Under the pieces are notes generated by a model. That model did not search any database. It saw nothing but the letters and a program-made list of their open reading frames with translations, and was not told where the DNA came from. A program made the translations under genes and the position numbers. This document shows positions 37,679-51,218 of a stretch of 64,000 nt of DNA, piece after piece. The stretch's first letter is position 1, and each line of letters begins with the position of its first letter. Source of the DNA: Himantopus leucocephalus (taxonomy: Eukaryota; Chordata; Aves; Charadriiformes; Recurvirostridae); NCBI GenBank assembly GCA_003993805.1, contig RSEF01000014.1, positions 5,457,393 through 5,521,392 of the forward strand. The letters are read 5' to 3'.

Positions 37679-40600
37679 AGAGGGTGCTTTGTTGGCTGCA
37701 TGCTAAAATACACCGCAAAACGCACAAATGCGTTCACCACAAAAGCCCCCCCTAGTAGAAACGGGGGCCGGTTCTTCACCGAAGCCCCGAAGGGGACGCG
37801 GGTCACGAGGAGGGGGCGAAGGACAGGTTCTCCTGGCGGTGCGGATGAGGCACCCCACAACTCCTCAGGAAGGGCAGCTGATCCAAACCTCTTTTAAAGG
37901 AACGTGGAGCGCACCGAAGCAAACTATGGGTAAAACCACTCCGAACGGCGATGAAGCAGCGATGTAGCCTCCAGGCATTTACCCCCCTGCGGGGCAAGCG
38001 GCACAGAGTGAGCTCCAAAGAGTTTCCAGCAAGCGACGAAAGCCAACAACGGACGTAGGGAGCTTTAAAACTGATTGCAAAGAGAGCCCTGAGCTTCTGT
38101 TTTGTGTGGGTTTTTTTCTTTTTTTTTTATTTGCCTATAACTAAATTACATGATTTCTTTGCAAGTCTAATTAAGCAGTTAATTGATGCTGGTGCCCTTT
38201 AGCATCTGGCATTTAAGATTAAGTAAATAACGGAGAAGAGTGCACGCAGCACCCAGCAATAATTAAACACAGCAAGGGTTTGTTCCCCCACCCTCCCCCA
38301 TTTTAACGTCTTATGTATAAATCTCTGAGGATAACTGTGTTTAATAGCATCAAATACACTTACACACCCTATAATGATACTTGACAATAGTGTTTTTCCT
38401 CTTCGAGATGGTGGATAGTAGGTGTATCTTTGATCTCAACCAGCAGGTTTTATCTTACTCCTTGCACTCAGTGGAAGGAAGAGCTTCACGGCTGCATCTC
38501 TACCCAACTGAAGAGTATGTTAAGCGGACCTTCATGGGAACATGCGTTTAAGTCCGTGAGCGTGAGTGCTGGGATCATGCGTTAAAGATTTGTGGTCGAG
38601 TTACTCCCTTTCTCATGCGTCTACTGTGTTGATGGTCCACACAATGTTATTCATCCATTTCCTGCAGACTGTGGGAATGCAGATTATGGAAAAGCTTTCC
38701 TGTTAGTCTTCTACAAGAAAGATTGAGTTTCATAAAATAAAATTAAGCTGTACCCAAAAAAAAACCCCTCTTGGAACAGAAAAAAGCATCCAGAACTCTT
38801 GGCGCCACTACAGAAGACGGATTTGGCCGGGGTGAACCTGTGGTATTTGTGGGCATTCTCAGGCACCGTCCCCACCGCGGCTGGCGCGAGGGCCACTGTG
38901 CGGTGCTATACACAACTCAAGGAGGGACGATTTCACACGCAAAAAGTCTGATCGGGAGACACATCTGCTGGGCACTTGAGTCCTGACTGTATTTTTTAGG
39001 AACGGAGCACTGCACTGAGTGTTCACAGTCTGATCTTAAGAGTCCACTTTCCCCAGAAGGCAACACGTTAAGGAGCGGACTCAAGTAAATAAAACCTGCT
39101 CCGAGACTTGCACAAAACAGTGTAAGAAACTCCGAAGCAGTTATGGCAGACCCAGCCTCCGCTGCTCCCCCCGCGAGCCCCCTTGGGAGCGTGAGGATCA
39201 CTCCCTGCCTTACACTCCAGCAGGTAACGCGCGTCCGACTGCCTCTGCAGTACAGCTCTGATTGAAACTCACAACAGTACGAGAGGTTTTTAGTTCTTCC
39301 GGAGCTGCCTGATGGAAGAAATTGCCGCCCAAAGATTAGTGCCACAATCTCTTTAGACTCTGCAAGCAAGAAGAGCGAGCGTAGAGACTCATGCCCACCT
39401 CCCGTGGGCGCTGCGAGTCTTAATTAGTATCTCTAGCATACTCAGAGACCTTTGGACAGAGGGTGCTACAGAAGTGGAAAATATTATCCTCGTTATGGCT
39501 GCCGCCACAAGTGCTGGCGTTCAAGCCAGAGACTTCACAGCAGATGGCGAAGGCGCTCGCACGGCTGGCTGCGGTCATCGTCTCCCTCGTCGCAGACTCT
39601 CCTCGGTGGAGCAGGCGTCACCTCCTGATGTCTGAAGAGCGAAACAGAACCTGCGCTGTCAAGACTGCATCGCGCCGGTCAGCATCGCTGACACCTTCAA
39701 ACCGGCCAGCGCTCAGATCACTAGAAAGTAAATCATCCAAGGGACTTCCTAATTAAGAAGAGCTTCACTTCCACAGCAGCGCTTTCGCCCGCCTGTCACA
39801 GCCAGCCCTCCCCCGAATTCTGATCATTAAAGGGAAACAACAAAGAATTAGTCAGCTTTTGTTAAGTGTCAAACAGTCCCACTCTAAACCACGCGCAAAA
39901 CGAGGAGAGACATTTTATAGCTCTCAGAGCAACTTTATACCTTCCTAAATACTATTCCTGTACCTCTTGCCAATTGCTCATCTGCTCTGGCTTTATGGAC
40001 CGCCTTCCGCAGAGGAGAACGGCAGCGCTTAACATGCTGCCAGAAGTGGGATAGGCGTAGTTCTCATTTTTAACCTTATTTATTTCTAACTGTTGGGGAT
40101 AGCAGCGGTGAATTCAGAGCTACCTGAGGCGTAACTAAGATGCCATTAGCTTTAAATCTGTTCCCAAGTGCTTCGCGCACCCTCTCCGTCTGGCGCAGGA
40201 CGTCACCTTGCAGATGAAGACTTTGCATACGTGGGAACATTCTGCTTAAAATTTTTTATTTCACCAAAAACTTCCTAGGGACTCTAGAATACAAGCACAG
40301 GGTAACGCTCCCCTCCTCCTTCTGGGGGTTTTTCAGGTTGTTAAATATGAAGGATGCTATAGCAGAAAGAAGTACTCCGAAATGGAAGTGGAGAGTAATT
40401 TCCACGACTCCTTGTGGCACCGCGGGAGCCCAAATACATTCTGCGGGGAGCTTGCAAAGGCATCAGCACGCTGCCCACGTCCCGAGGAAGGGAGGTTATC
40501 GGGGAAACAACCTGACCAGGAGTCGCTTGGAACGGCGGCTGCTGATGAAAACGCCTTTCGCCCCCATGTGTTACGCAGATCTAACATCACCAGTTCTAAC

Positions 40601-41389
40601 TTAGGATTTATTTTTACTGCTTTTGCAAAACAAGAGGGAAATTTCCCCTCGCCTGAATTCTGCCTCATTTCAGGGAAGTCATCGCAATATGGCAGTCTAA
40701 AAGGGGAATCACACGCCATCGTCATTATCAGCTTATTCAGAAAACCTTTTGCTGAATCCTTCAGATCTGCGCATCGCCTTTGATGCCACTGGTGGCGAGA
40801 TTTTTGATGACACATTCGCAGTCTCTAGCGAAGGGGGACGCTGCCGCCGCTGCCTCCGGCCCTTCCTTACAGAACTCTCTGATCTATTTAGCTTAAATAC
40901 TTCTGCTGCACACCTGTGATGGTATGTGATCGTCGCAGAAGGTAACTTTACAAAGCTGCATGCCTACCCAAGAACCCTCTGTGCTACAGTACTCCGACAG
41001 GACACATCCAGCCTCTTCTATTCAATACAGACAGAAACACACTTAGACAGCCGGAAAGTGAAAAGGCAATTTGTGAATCTGATTTCAACCAGCTTTTCCT
41101 CCGTCTGATTTTCATCCATCGAGCCGGAGCTGGCTGTATACAAGAATGAATACGCTGTTCCCTAATGGAGGCTGGATTGACTTACTGCCCTCCAACCGGA
41201 GCTTGCGCCACATAACCTGGCAGTGAAATGGAGAAAATGTGGAAAAACTGAAATCGCCGGTGTTGACTGCATCAGCTGTCGTGACTACGTAAACCACAGT
41301 GGGCAGCTTTAGTTTAGTCTAAATAATGGATTGCTCCCAGATGCTCAGAATTCCCTGATGGACAGGCACGACTTTCCCCTGAGCTTTAC

Positions 41390-41560
41390 CTCTCGCGATG
41401 TTTAACCCCACGCCTTCACCTCCTTGGTACAAAATCACGCCAGGAGCGTGAGAGGACCGCACCAAAGCCAGCGCCGTGCAGGACGCTGCCATCTACTTAC
41501 CGCCCTGCGCCGCGCCGGCAGCTCGTCACGGCAGCGCTCCGGCCGCGGTACTGTCACTGG
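41390..41560. other. Small CpG-rich patch
   Basis: A GC-rich stretch with many CG dinucleotides, densest at about 41500-41550, immediately before the repeat-bearing block at 41.75 kb. No coding signal is visible. Confidence 0.35.
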
Positions 41561-41752
41561 CAGATTCCCAAGGGGATTGCAAGGTGCTGGCTTTTTTCCA
41601 AATGAGCTGAGAAGGTCTTAACGCCTCTATGTTTAGGTTACCGTGTGACTAGTAGCCACGGGAGACGCTGGCCAGCACACCTGGGCATTAGCAAACCAGG
41701 CGGGTGCACGTGAAGATAGCAAGAGAGGCTCCTCTCCCGTCCTATTGACATT

Positions 41753-41904
41753 CTGATGTCAGCGCCGCATTCAAAAGGCTATCACAACGTTATCACATCA
41801 TGGTACTGATGTCAGCGCCATGATTAAGACGGCAAAGTAATTACAAGTGTCTGCTTTTATACGCTGATTGCTTTCCAAATAAATGTTCTCCATTCCAAAT
41901 AAAT
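41753..41904. promoter_or_regulatory. Candidate regulatory block with two pairs of direct repeats
   Basis: The 14-mer ctgatgtcagcgcc occurs at 41753-41766 and 41806-41819. The 12-mer ttccaaataaat occurs at 41873-41884 and 41893-41904. The first motif resembles a CRE/Maf-type half site. Whether the block is conserved or active is unknown. Confidence 0.25.
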
Positions 41905-43006
41905 CCACCAGGGATTAACATTTCTCCTACTCGCTCACCGCCTCGAATGTATTTGATTAGAAAAGCCTGATCAAAACTCTGCTTGACCATTTTTCAGCAC
42001 TTCACCATTTTTCTTTTCCTCATCAGGAAGAAAAGTGTATCCATTAGTTAACCTTTTCAAACACATTCTTTTTGTAGTCTAATTCAAAGAAGGATTATAA
42101 AAAAATCGTCAGACTTGCCATGTGAATAGCTTTTTGTGAGCGCAGGGAACGAGCATTCATCTATCAGAACATCAGCGCGAGGAGATAAGGGTGGCTGTAT
42201 ACGTGCACGCTTATCTGAATGCAAGATCAGTACTGTGAAACCAGCGTAAACACCAAGGACAGAATCTATATATCGATGTAATTCTTAGTGGTACTAGCGC
42301 ATTTGTGTGAATTTGCAATTAAATAAAGCTTATTCCTTAAAAAGAAAACAAGAAGTTAAGGATATAATTCAAGGTCTATTGAGATCAATGGGAATTTTTT
42401 CCATCGCATTTGAATATAGCTCCCTCTCCCTTCCTCCCAACGTGTCTACCAGAATATTAAGAAAGAAATTACCTGAAATTTGTTTGTACTATTTTTAAAC
42501 AGACCAAGAAACTCTCGATTCTCTCAGTCTGCTCTCTAACCCAGCAAATCCAACGCTCTCCTTTCTTCCACGGCCAACATTTCATGTATTTTAATCCACA
42601 TCAGTTTCATACCAAATAAAGTCATTGAAAATACTACAAATACATGTGGGTGACAAACGAACTGATGCAGGAAACATAACTTTGAATCTCCTGACTTTTA
42701 TGCAATTAAAATATCAACTTAATTGTTGGCTCTGTGTAGCTTCTCTCATTTTAATATGTAAATCAGACTCTATTACTCTATAGCTCAAAGATTGTGTTAC
42801 TCGGCTTACTTGATTAGGCTGGGAATTGCTGGTCCTGCTGTCACTATGTTTACACTTCAGTGACAAGTTTGCACATCAAATTCACATAATGCAATGTCAT
42901 CAACTTACTCATCAAATATAAACTTCTTAAATACAGCCGCTGCTCTCGAGTACTGAAACAGCCTTATTTTACCTCATTTACAGCCCCTAAATAATCAGAG
43001 TAAGTG

Positions 43007-43022
43007 AAAAAAAAAAAAAAAA
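43007..43022. repeat. Poly-A tract (16 A)
   Basis: A homopolymer run in the 33 kb intron, without a recognisable retroposon body next to it. Confidence 0.9.
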
Positions 43023-45072
43023 TTGGAGGCACAACTGGAAAACAGTATTTTCCAGGAAAAACAGCTTCCCACAGAGCCAGGCAGCTAAACCAGAAGAACA
43101 GCCCATGCAAAAAAGTTATCCTTCAGCTTCTAAATTTTAGTTGCACATGTTTCCCCTTTAAAATGTAGAACGAGCAGAGGTACTTTATTTCTCAGTCTCT
43201 ACACATTCACCCCACCTCATTTGGGATTCAGTGTTAAGGAGTCCCTATTTGTTCTGCGAAGACAGTCAGATTTCAGCTCCCGGCCACGTATACTTACCTG
43301 CAAATTGAAATGAGGACTCCAGAGAAAACCAACTCATTCAGTAATTTTTTTCCCCATTATGAACCTGCCACAACAAGAATACTGCCATCTTGGATAGCAC
43401 TGAGAGGGAAAGTGTACGTAAGTTCAGTATTTTCCCATTCCTGTCATCTTTCCTGCATCTAATAAACATCCCCGACCAAGGGGACATTCACCTTGCCAGC
43501 ACGCGGCTTTGCAAGACGTTCCCGGTAACCTCGACACCCCTCGCAAAGTTCCTCGACGAGGTTTCCACTCCTCTCTACTGCTCCCAAAGGCATCAAGCCT
43601 TAATTTCCAGGAGAAACAGCACATTGACAAGATGCAGAGCAGAGATCTGAGGCTCTCCCCTGCCGGCAAGCTCTGCCACGCTGGCAGGCCGGTTTTTCTC
43701 ATGTCAGGGAAATCGTGTCGGCCTGAATTTGAGACATCAGCACAAGCCTTTCTTCTCAATCCTGCTGATGAATGAAAGAGCATTTTCAATTGTGTACATC
43801 CAGAGGCCTTATGGCGCATCGGTCCTAATCAAAAGCTGCTCGGCGATGCAAACTGCTGTAAGAGGCAGCTCACATCCCAACCCCGCAGGATCCAAAGGGC
43901 AGCTGCAGATAATACCGCATTTCCTTCCCTTCAGGAGAAATGCTGGACTGGAGAGATCTAGCGGGAGCATCCCGACTGCTACGTAGCCACCAAAACGGCA
44001 ACAACCAAATAACGAGAGCTTGACCCAAACACCCAAGCAGGAACACAAAACTGCCAAAGTTTACCAAGACCCATAAAGCTCAACAGCCCGCTGGCCCACC
44101 TCCGGTTGATAAAGAAACCATCAGCCAGAGGGACAGAGGAGAACCAGAGGGATGTAGAAGAAGTGCGGCCACGAAGGGCGCTATCTGCAATGTGGCAGTT
44201 TCCATACGGCACAAATTTGATGATGTTTTATAGGGATTTGGGGTTGGGAAGGGGTTAAAACACGGGAAAGAAAGGTTTCAGGTCCTTCCGCTGCTCATTG
44301 GCTCATTGACTTCTCTCCCTGCAAAGGCTCTGAACTGCCCCTGGGTATAAATGAAGGAGCACAGCTGCTTCTGGTAGCGAGAACAATTCTTCCTCATGGT
44401 CACTTCGTGTTTCCTTCAGCTACTGATGGACTGGGAACTAGAAAGCCAAGTCAGCAGGCTTAAAAATACTGTTTCTATCACCAGTTCTCCTCCAAAGCCA
44501 CACACAGAGTAAGCCAGGAGGAGACAGAATGCTCCCTGTCAGCCCAGGTTTCTCCACTTATTTTCTCTTGATTTATCTGGTCCCAGAAGTTACCCCTCAC
44601 CTTGCTGTCTGCCTATCTCTAACCTTCCCATCCACCTCAGCGCAGGTGACCTCTTCCTTCTCAGATGTAACACCACGAATTTACTCCATCAGTACCGAAC
44701 AAGGAAAACGTGTCCACCAAGGAAACAAGCAACCTTCTCCCCAGCGGTATTTTCCTGCAGTGCTACTCGTTTCCGTTACACCCAGACTCAGGCAGCATCT
44801 CTAAGCCCAGGGACCTTTCCCTTGGGAGCCTCCTTCCTCATATGGCTACAGAAACCGCTGCAGGTGGTCTCACAGCTCAGTGTTTAAATTTGGTCCCCCT
44901 CATCACATATACTTTTGTACCTTCTTTTCCATTTTCTTCTCCTTCCCAACTTATCTTACTATCTCTTTCTTGGTACAGCGGCTTTATTTTCCCTGGAGCA
45001 AGGCTTCTGCTTCTGCCAAATATTCTGTAATCAACTTCTACGCGGCGCCTAGCACGATACAGGAGATGCTTT

Positions 45073-45089
45073 AAAAAAAAAAAAAAAAA
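45073..45089. repeat. Poly-A tract (17 A)
   Basis: A homopolymer run. I looked upstream for a retrocopy body and target-site duplication and saw none. Confidence 0.9.
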
Positions 45090-45685
45090 GCCCTTGTAGG
45101 AATCACTGGAGCTGTACGGAGGCATTATGCGTGTTCACAGGCCGCCTCTTACAAACGCAGAAAGACTGAGGCCTCCGGGAACTCCACACGTGAACTGGGT
45201 GGAAAAGAGGGTCCAGGAAGAAATCCTGCAGCTCTTTTGCTCTTTGTGAAGGCTCAGTACAGTCTGGGTAGTAACCTCTGACTGACACCAAGCTTTACAC
45301 ATCCCGTAGCTACAACAGAACTACGTTACAGGATTTATTACAAACCTCTGGCTCCCCGGCCAGCAGACGGAGTCTGCAAGTCCCAGCAACGTCTCACTGG
45401 CACCTCGCGTCACAGTTTCACAAGAAGCCGCAGGCTTCGGGCATCCTGGGGGGTTTGTTCGGTCCGCAACCCTTGGCTGCCCGCTCCTGCCCGGCCGCTC
45501 GCAGCACACAGATTAAGTTGTGCTCGGGGGCAAGTCTCTCCGGTTGTTTAACAGACTCATGGCCTGCTGCCATAGGCAGGGCACGCTGTTTTCAACGTAT
45601 CAGTGCTGCATGACTTCATATCTGTGTTATCTCCAAAAAAAGTTGGGAATCTATCTGGATGACAAATGCTATATATGATAAAAGC

Positions 45686-45703
45686 TTTTTTTTTTTTTTT
45701 TTT
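45686..45703. repeat. Poly-T tract (18 T)
   Basis: A homopolymer run about 600 bp from the poly-A at 45073. The sequence between is unrecognised. Confidence 0.9.
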
Positions 45704-47176
45704 AAATGTGGAATGTTTCTTTCAGCCCTCTTGAGGTACTATACTTTCATTCAAGCCAGGAGACCTGGTTCTTTATAGGTGCCCGCCCTGACTTCAGTAG
45801 CGCAGGGCATTTGCCATCGAAGGCCACGCTGGTGCTGAGTGAGAACGCAGAAGGCTTCAGGTATTTCTCCTTTGTGGCCAGACCACCCAAATCTACTGAC
45901 ACCACTGTAACGTAAATGGGTTTTATAGACTCTCCCCACCAACCACTGCAACGCTGTCAATACTGAGCAGAGGGGGTCCCACCTTGGCTATAGCCTTTTA
46001 GGAAAACAGGTCTATTTAGCAGCCTCACCTCGTTACCTACAGTGCTGGGCTGGGACAAAGCGATATGGCTGATAAGGGAAGAAATCAAAGCAAGCTCTAT
46101 TTAAACTACCAGCTTATTCCCAGCCTTAATATACTATTCAGGTCCCAGACTGGTCTAAATGTCTTGCAGTAGAGAAAGTAGCACCATAAAAACAATAACA
46201 ATAATAAGTAGCTGAGAGGTGAGGGGATTGCCCCAGGGAGGCGTCGCTGCTGAGCCGCCGAGTCAGCACGGGAAGGCAGGAGGGCTCTCCGTGGGTCAGG
46301 CAAAGCAGCTCCCAAGGACTGCTGCTAATAACACCCGTCCTGCACGCTGCTTTCCGTGTCAGTTGTGTTGTGCCATTAACGCTCTGCAACATTTCTGATG
46401 CAGGTAGCAGTAGGGAAGGATTTCTTCCCCCATCAAGGACGTGTGGTCATCTCCAGAGCGACAGAGGACAGAACTTCACCACTGCACAGCAAAACACCAG
46501 AGGCAAAGACAAGCTCTTTGAAAACTTCAGAAGAAATTGGGATATGCAGAAAGCAATTACCTTATTGAAATACAGGGAGGGCACAAAGGCTAACAACCTG
46601 CTCTCGCCAAAAGTCCCTTAACATTTGAAGACAGCAAACGCCCTGGACCTTCACTTTGCATCTCTTTGGAAAGAAGTCAATTCTTTCAGTACTAACTGAA
46701 GGACAATTGGCATGTTAAACACCATCGAGAGAAGCGCCACCTAATGAATCCTTCCCTCGCTTTAGGAAGAGGCACTATGTGACGGGAGAGCTGTCCTCTC
46801 TGCACCCACCTGGCCCGACCTTGTTTGCCCAGCGACGTGCTGGGAGCCATCAGCACAGAGTGAGATACGGGCGCCGCGCTTCAACGTGCGCACCCACCAC
46901 AACTAAGGGCATGGAAACATCCTTCATCAGGTGGACGCAGGTTTCATTTGCAGGTGCAGCCCTCATCGTGTGTGGATTTCCTACACGCAGATGGTGGGAA
47001 GCACCAGGGCTTCCAAGCACCAACAGCCCAGCCACCTGTGGATGGAGAACGGCAACTTTTACATTCCATCTGCTCCTTTTTTGTCGCCTTCTGTACTCAG
47101 AAACACATTCATCAGGAGCACAAGCGTGCTGGGACAGTGATAAATTTTACCATCTCTGGCTTGTCACTTCAGCAAA

Positions 47177-47227
47177 ATTAGATTATTTTAATATTAATTC
47201 ATTAACCAATTTAATTCCAATTAATTA
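47177..47227. promoter_or_regulatory. Candidate homeodomain-site cluster
   Basis: Nine TAAT/ATTA cores (some overlapping) fall within 51 bp, in a context much more AT-rich than the flanks. This is the core recognised by many homeodomain proteins; it could also be simple AT bias. Confidence 0.25.
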
Positions 47228-48550
47228 CATTTTTGCAAGGCCCTGGCACGGCAGTGATGCTGGAGACAGCCTCTGCTGAACACCAGACGTAGCGTGTCTG
47301 TTCGGGTCAAACACCCGCCCTAGAGTGAGATTCCCCAGTCCTTCATCGAGGAACCCCTTTCCCTGCTTTTCCCTAACAAGGGAAAAAGGACACTGAAACC
47401 GTTGAGATGGATGAATGGCTTTCCTTTTTGGTGGGATTATGTTCAGGAAAACAGTTCACTTGCTAAATTCTCCACAGATGGTTGAAATCAGAGTTGATTT
47501 CCCCATCCTCCTTCCTGGTAGGGGTGCCAGCCTGGCTCTCAACAGAAAGAGTATTAAAAGCACTTTTCCTCTTTTTCACAGGGAGAGGCTGCATGAAAGA
47601 AGGGATCGCTCCACTGTACCTACAGGATAGCAATAAATCATGAGAGCTCATGGAAAATCCGCATCACTGCGTTCTTTAGTCAGGACCCAGCTTCCATGGG
47701 TCATCCCATTCCTACCGTCAAACGTATCACTTTCAAGATAAGAACCCAAATGGAACTCAGCAGCAGCTGCAGCATTCTCATTTCTACCTGCGCTTTGCTA
47801 CAGTACACAAGTCATTACTTGTGTCAGCTCCCCATTAGCTGCCACCTACCTATTTGCTTGCAACTAAGACCGAACTCCATCTCTAGCAGTGCCAGAAAAG
47901 AAAAATTAAAAGGTCCACCAGGACCAGACAAGACAAAAAAGGAAGATCTAAACAGAAATGGCCTGGAGAGAAACAGGAAAAATCAGTTAAAGCTATGGAG
48001 CTGGAAGAAAAAAAAACACCAGAAGATGCAGCTTGAAATACAAAAGGTACATGTGGGGGGAACATGTGAAGAGTACAGGAAAGAGCAATGCAGAGCTGGA
48101 ACAGATTCCAAGTCCGGGCAGTGACGGCCCGTGCCACCTTTCCAGAGCCGTTCCCATCTGCAGTGCTGTCTCAGAGACAGGAGGACTCTCCCAGATGGCT
48201 GTCTGACCTTGGTGCGCTCTCCTCTTACACAGCCTGGGCCCGGGCAGCCACCGGGAGAGAAACAAAACACCCATAAACCTACAGCCCATTCCCGTAATGC
48301 GGCTGCCACGGATCTGCCCCATTAACACCGCACCACCCCGTGCGCAAATTCATACTTTGAAAAAGGACAGTGTGCTGTTATAGCTCCTGTTGTTCAAACC
48401 TCTCCTTCGCAATAGCCCCGGTACCCATTTTAATAGAGACTATTACGGCATAAATGAGAGGAAAGGACCACTGAACCATGTGGCAAGTTGCCAGCTTGTG
48501 CTGCAGCCTCCAGCGGTTATGCTCAAAGAGATTTAAAGTCCAGCATAACC

Positions 48551-48790
48551 TTGATTTTTAATAGAGTCACATTTAATGAGCTTTAACATCCACAGTAATA
48601 ATTTCCTTATTACCTATCCAGGAGTCGGAACCAGGATCGGAAAAAACGTGCTGCACTCCAGTCCAATGAGCGAATTTAATAATGGCCAATACATTATTAT
48701 CAAAACCATCAACATCATTGTCCTTAATGCCTTTTTTTTTGGTTGGTATAATTATAATTCTTTGAACCTTAAGCATAATTGTTGCAGATG
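48551..48790. promoter_or_regulatory. Candidate conserved non-coding element
   Basis: An AT-rich block with many TAAT/ATTA cores, no long ORF and no repeat signature. Its texture resembles deeply conserved intronic enhancers, but I cannot align it to another species here. Confidence 0.2.
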
Positions 48791-50982
48791 ACATAAGCTT
48801 GCTGCACACAGCAAAGCTGACTGGCTAAGGGCCACCCAAATCCCTCACCTCTGCCAATAAGCCGTTCGGGGTATATGGCAAAATGGGATAATAAAATCTT
48901 ATTTACCTCTATCTGTCAGAAGGCAAAAGGCAAACTTACGTACGACCTTTGTGGTCTTCCCAGCTTTTACCCACACTTCTGCTCTGCCCTCGGTCTCCCT
49001 TCATCCCCTTCAACTCTGACACGAGGGACCTCCCACCTCCAAAACTCAGCGAACCGAACGCACTGGCACGTGTCACGAGAGGGAGATGGATAAACAGACA
49101 TACGGGTATTGCAGCTGGCAGGAAGGGGTGCGGGGAAAATTCTCATTCTTGGTATTTTTGTACAGAAACAGTTCCACAAACCTCCCTGAACCCCCCTCCC
49201 TTATTATGCACAATAAACCTCCCTCCCGAAGGCAGCGAATTGCACAGCGGCAAACAGAGCAGAGGGAGTTTCTGCCACGCGCTCCCCATTTCGCACCTTG
49301 AAAATACACTAAAATGGAAGGCATGTGGCAGCCGTTCCTGTGGGCAGAGCTGTTGAGATCCTAAGAAAACAGCGAGAGCTGGATCTTCCATTTCTCATCC
49401 GGAGAGAGACAGTGTAAGTTTTCTGGCCACACAAATCTGTGTTGTTAAACCACTCCGGGAACAGCCATCGCGTCCGCCCTGCGGACTCAGTACGAAAACG
49501 GAAGCAGCTTGCGCAGCGTCCCCCTAACCCGCCGGGAGCTCTGCCCTGCCCCAGCAAAAAGGCCAAACCTGGCATTCATCTGGCTAATTTAAAGCCAGCT
49601 CAGAGACGCCTGCTAACCTCGCCGTGGGTGCCACAACACCCTCGGCATCTCTCGCACGTCCCAACGTACACTGGCTTCATCATCGGACCACATCGCTGAA
49701 CGCTCCCGCAGCAGAAAGGAGGGTTTCGGACTATTTCTGGCAACATTCCTCGTGCACAACAGTGATGCACACAAGTACATAAAATACAAGAATAAACCCA
49801 AGATCCTTCCGTATAACCTGGCTTACTACACGCATGCCCTGGCCTCAAAGACAGTCATCCACAGGGCTCCTCCATCCTTCACTTGCAGCTCCTTTTCCCA
49901 TTTTGTTTACATGAACCACTTCCATACGCCCTTACAGGCACTCTGAGAATGCAGAGGGTCCTCCTGGGACTGTGATAAATGGCACGGAAGTATTTCCCAC
50001 CCTGCTGGGCTCTGCAACTGGTGCTCTCTCCCGTTTGAGTTGGTGACCAGAAGTCAGAATGATGCAGCACGGGACTGGGGCAAAAGGAAAAAAAAGCATC
50101 GCATACACGAGAGGCTGGAAACACCCTGAAACCCAGTGAGCGGTTTGTTTTCCTGTCGGAATCAAAGGCAGAAGAGAAAACAGCTTTAAAAATGCATCCC
50201 TTATAAGCTAAAGACAAACCTGGTGACATCCCAGCACAGAAGCGCCTCACAAACAGCTAAAAGCAACCGCGTGAAAGGCAGCAGAATAATTATGAATAAC
50301 AAATCGCAGGAGGCATACGTGAGAAACGCATTCCCCCAGAAGAAATGGTCTAATTACTGGAGATGATACCCCAGAGGTTCATTCATCAGCGGCAGAGCCA
50401 CGGAGCTGACCTCACCTCTGCATCCTCTCTGCCCCGGAGCCGCACTCTCCCCCGGCGCTCCAGGGCCACCGGCAGCCGCGCGGGTCTGCAGCAGTAGATG
50501 TGCCGGGCTACTCGGGGGCATAACGACAGACAAGGGCGCTGGGCAGCAGCATCTGCTGTAATTTAAAAACCAGTGCATTTCCAATTCAAATTGCAACGCG
50601 AGAGCTATCCCCAGAACCGCTGGAGTCTCAGCGGGGTCTCAGACTGGAAGCTCCGAGGGCAAAGGCAGCATTCCTTAACCACTCAGGAAGCGTTTAATGC
50701 TCACGCATTTGTTAGAGCATCCGCTAACAACAGTGACAAACTGTCACCGTGCCTCTACCACCCAGCCAGCTCTTCACTTTATAAACCGCCCCATCTACAC
50801 TTCTCACCGTCATATTTTTAAGGCTATATAGTACCATAACCCACTACGAGATGCCGGAACAAACACGTCTCAGCAGTAATATAGTACTGTTGTTTGAGCA
50901 ATGGGAAAACAAGCAAGCTACTTTCAGGGAATTTGGGTGTCATAACAGTGAAAGATATTTTCTTCTGTGTATTTTCTCTAAA

Positions 50983-51218
50983 CCAGGGCTCTTCCATCTA
51001 AACATGAGGAGGGACTTCTTCCCTGTGAGGGTGGCAGAGCAGTGGCACAGGCTGCCCAGAGAGGTGGGGGAGTCTCCCACTCTGGAGCCATTCCAAACCC
51101 GCCTGGACGCCGTCCTGTGCCACTGCTGGAGGTGACCCTGCTCTGGCAGGGGGTGGCACTGGGTGAGCTCCAGAGGGCCCTTCCAGCCCTGACCAGTCTG
51201 GGATTCTGTGATTTTGTG
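50983..51218 (+). mobile_element. CR1 LINE 3' fragment
   Basis: This is about 235 bp of the CR1 3' region in plus orientation. Diagnostic segments are a stretch starting aacatgaggagggacttctt, then gtggcagagcagtggcacag and gctgcccagagaggt, ending in attctgtgattttgtg. It is antisense to MAD1L1 and lies in the 33 kb intron, about 1 kb from exon A on its 3' side. Confidence 0.93.

Noticed and set aside
37570..37897. ORFs with a repeated peptide (an eleven-residue unit twice).
   Set aside because: The repeat comes from the 33-bp tandem duplication being a multiple of three; several frames are open on both strands and there is no family match.
45073..45703. Poly-A and poly-T tracts 600 bp apart, suggesting a retroposed insertion.
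   Set aside because: No retrocopy body, polyadenylation signal placement or target-site duplication could be seen.
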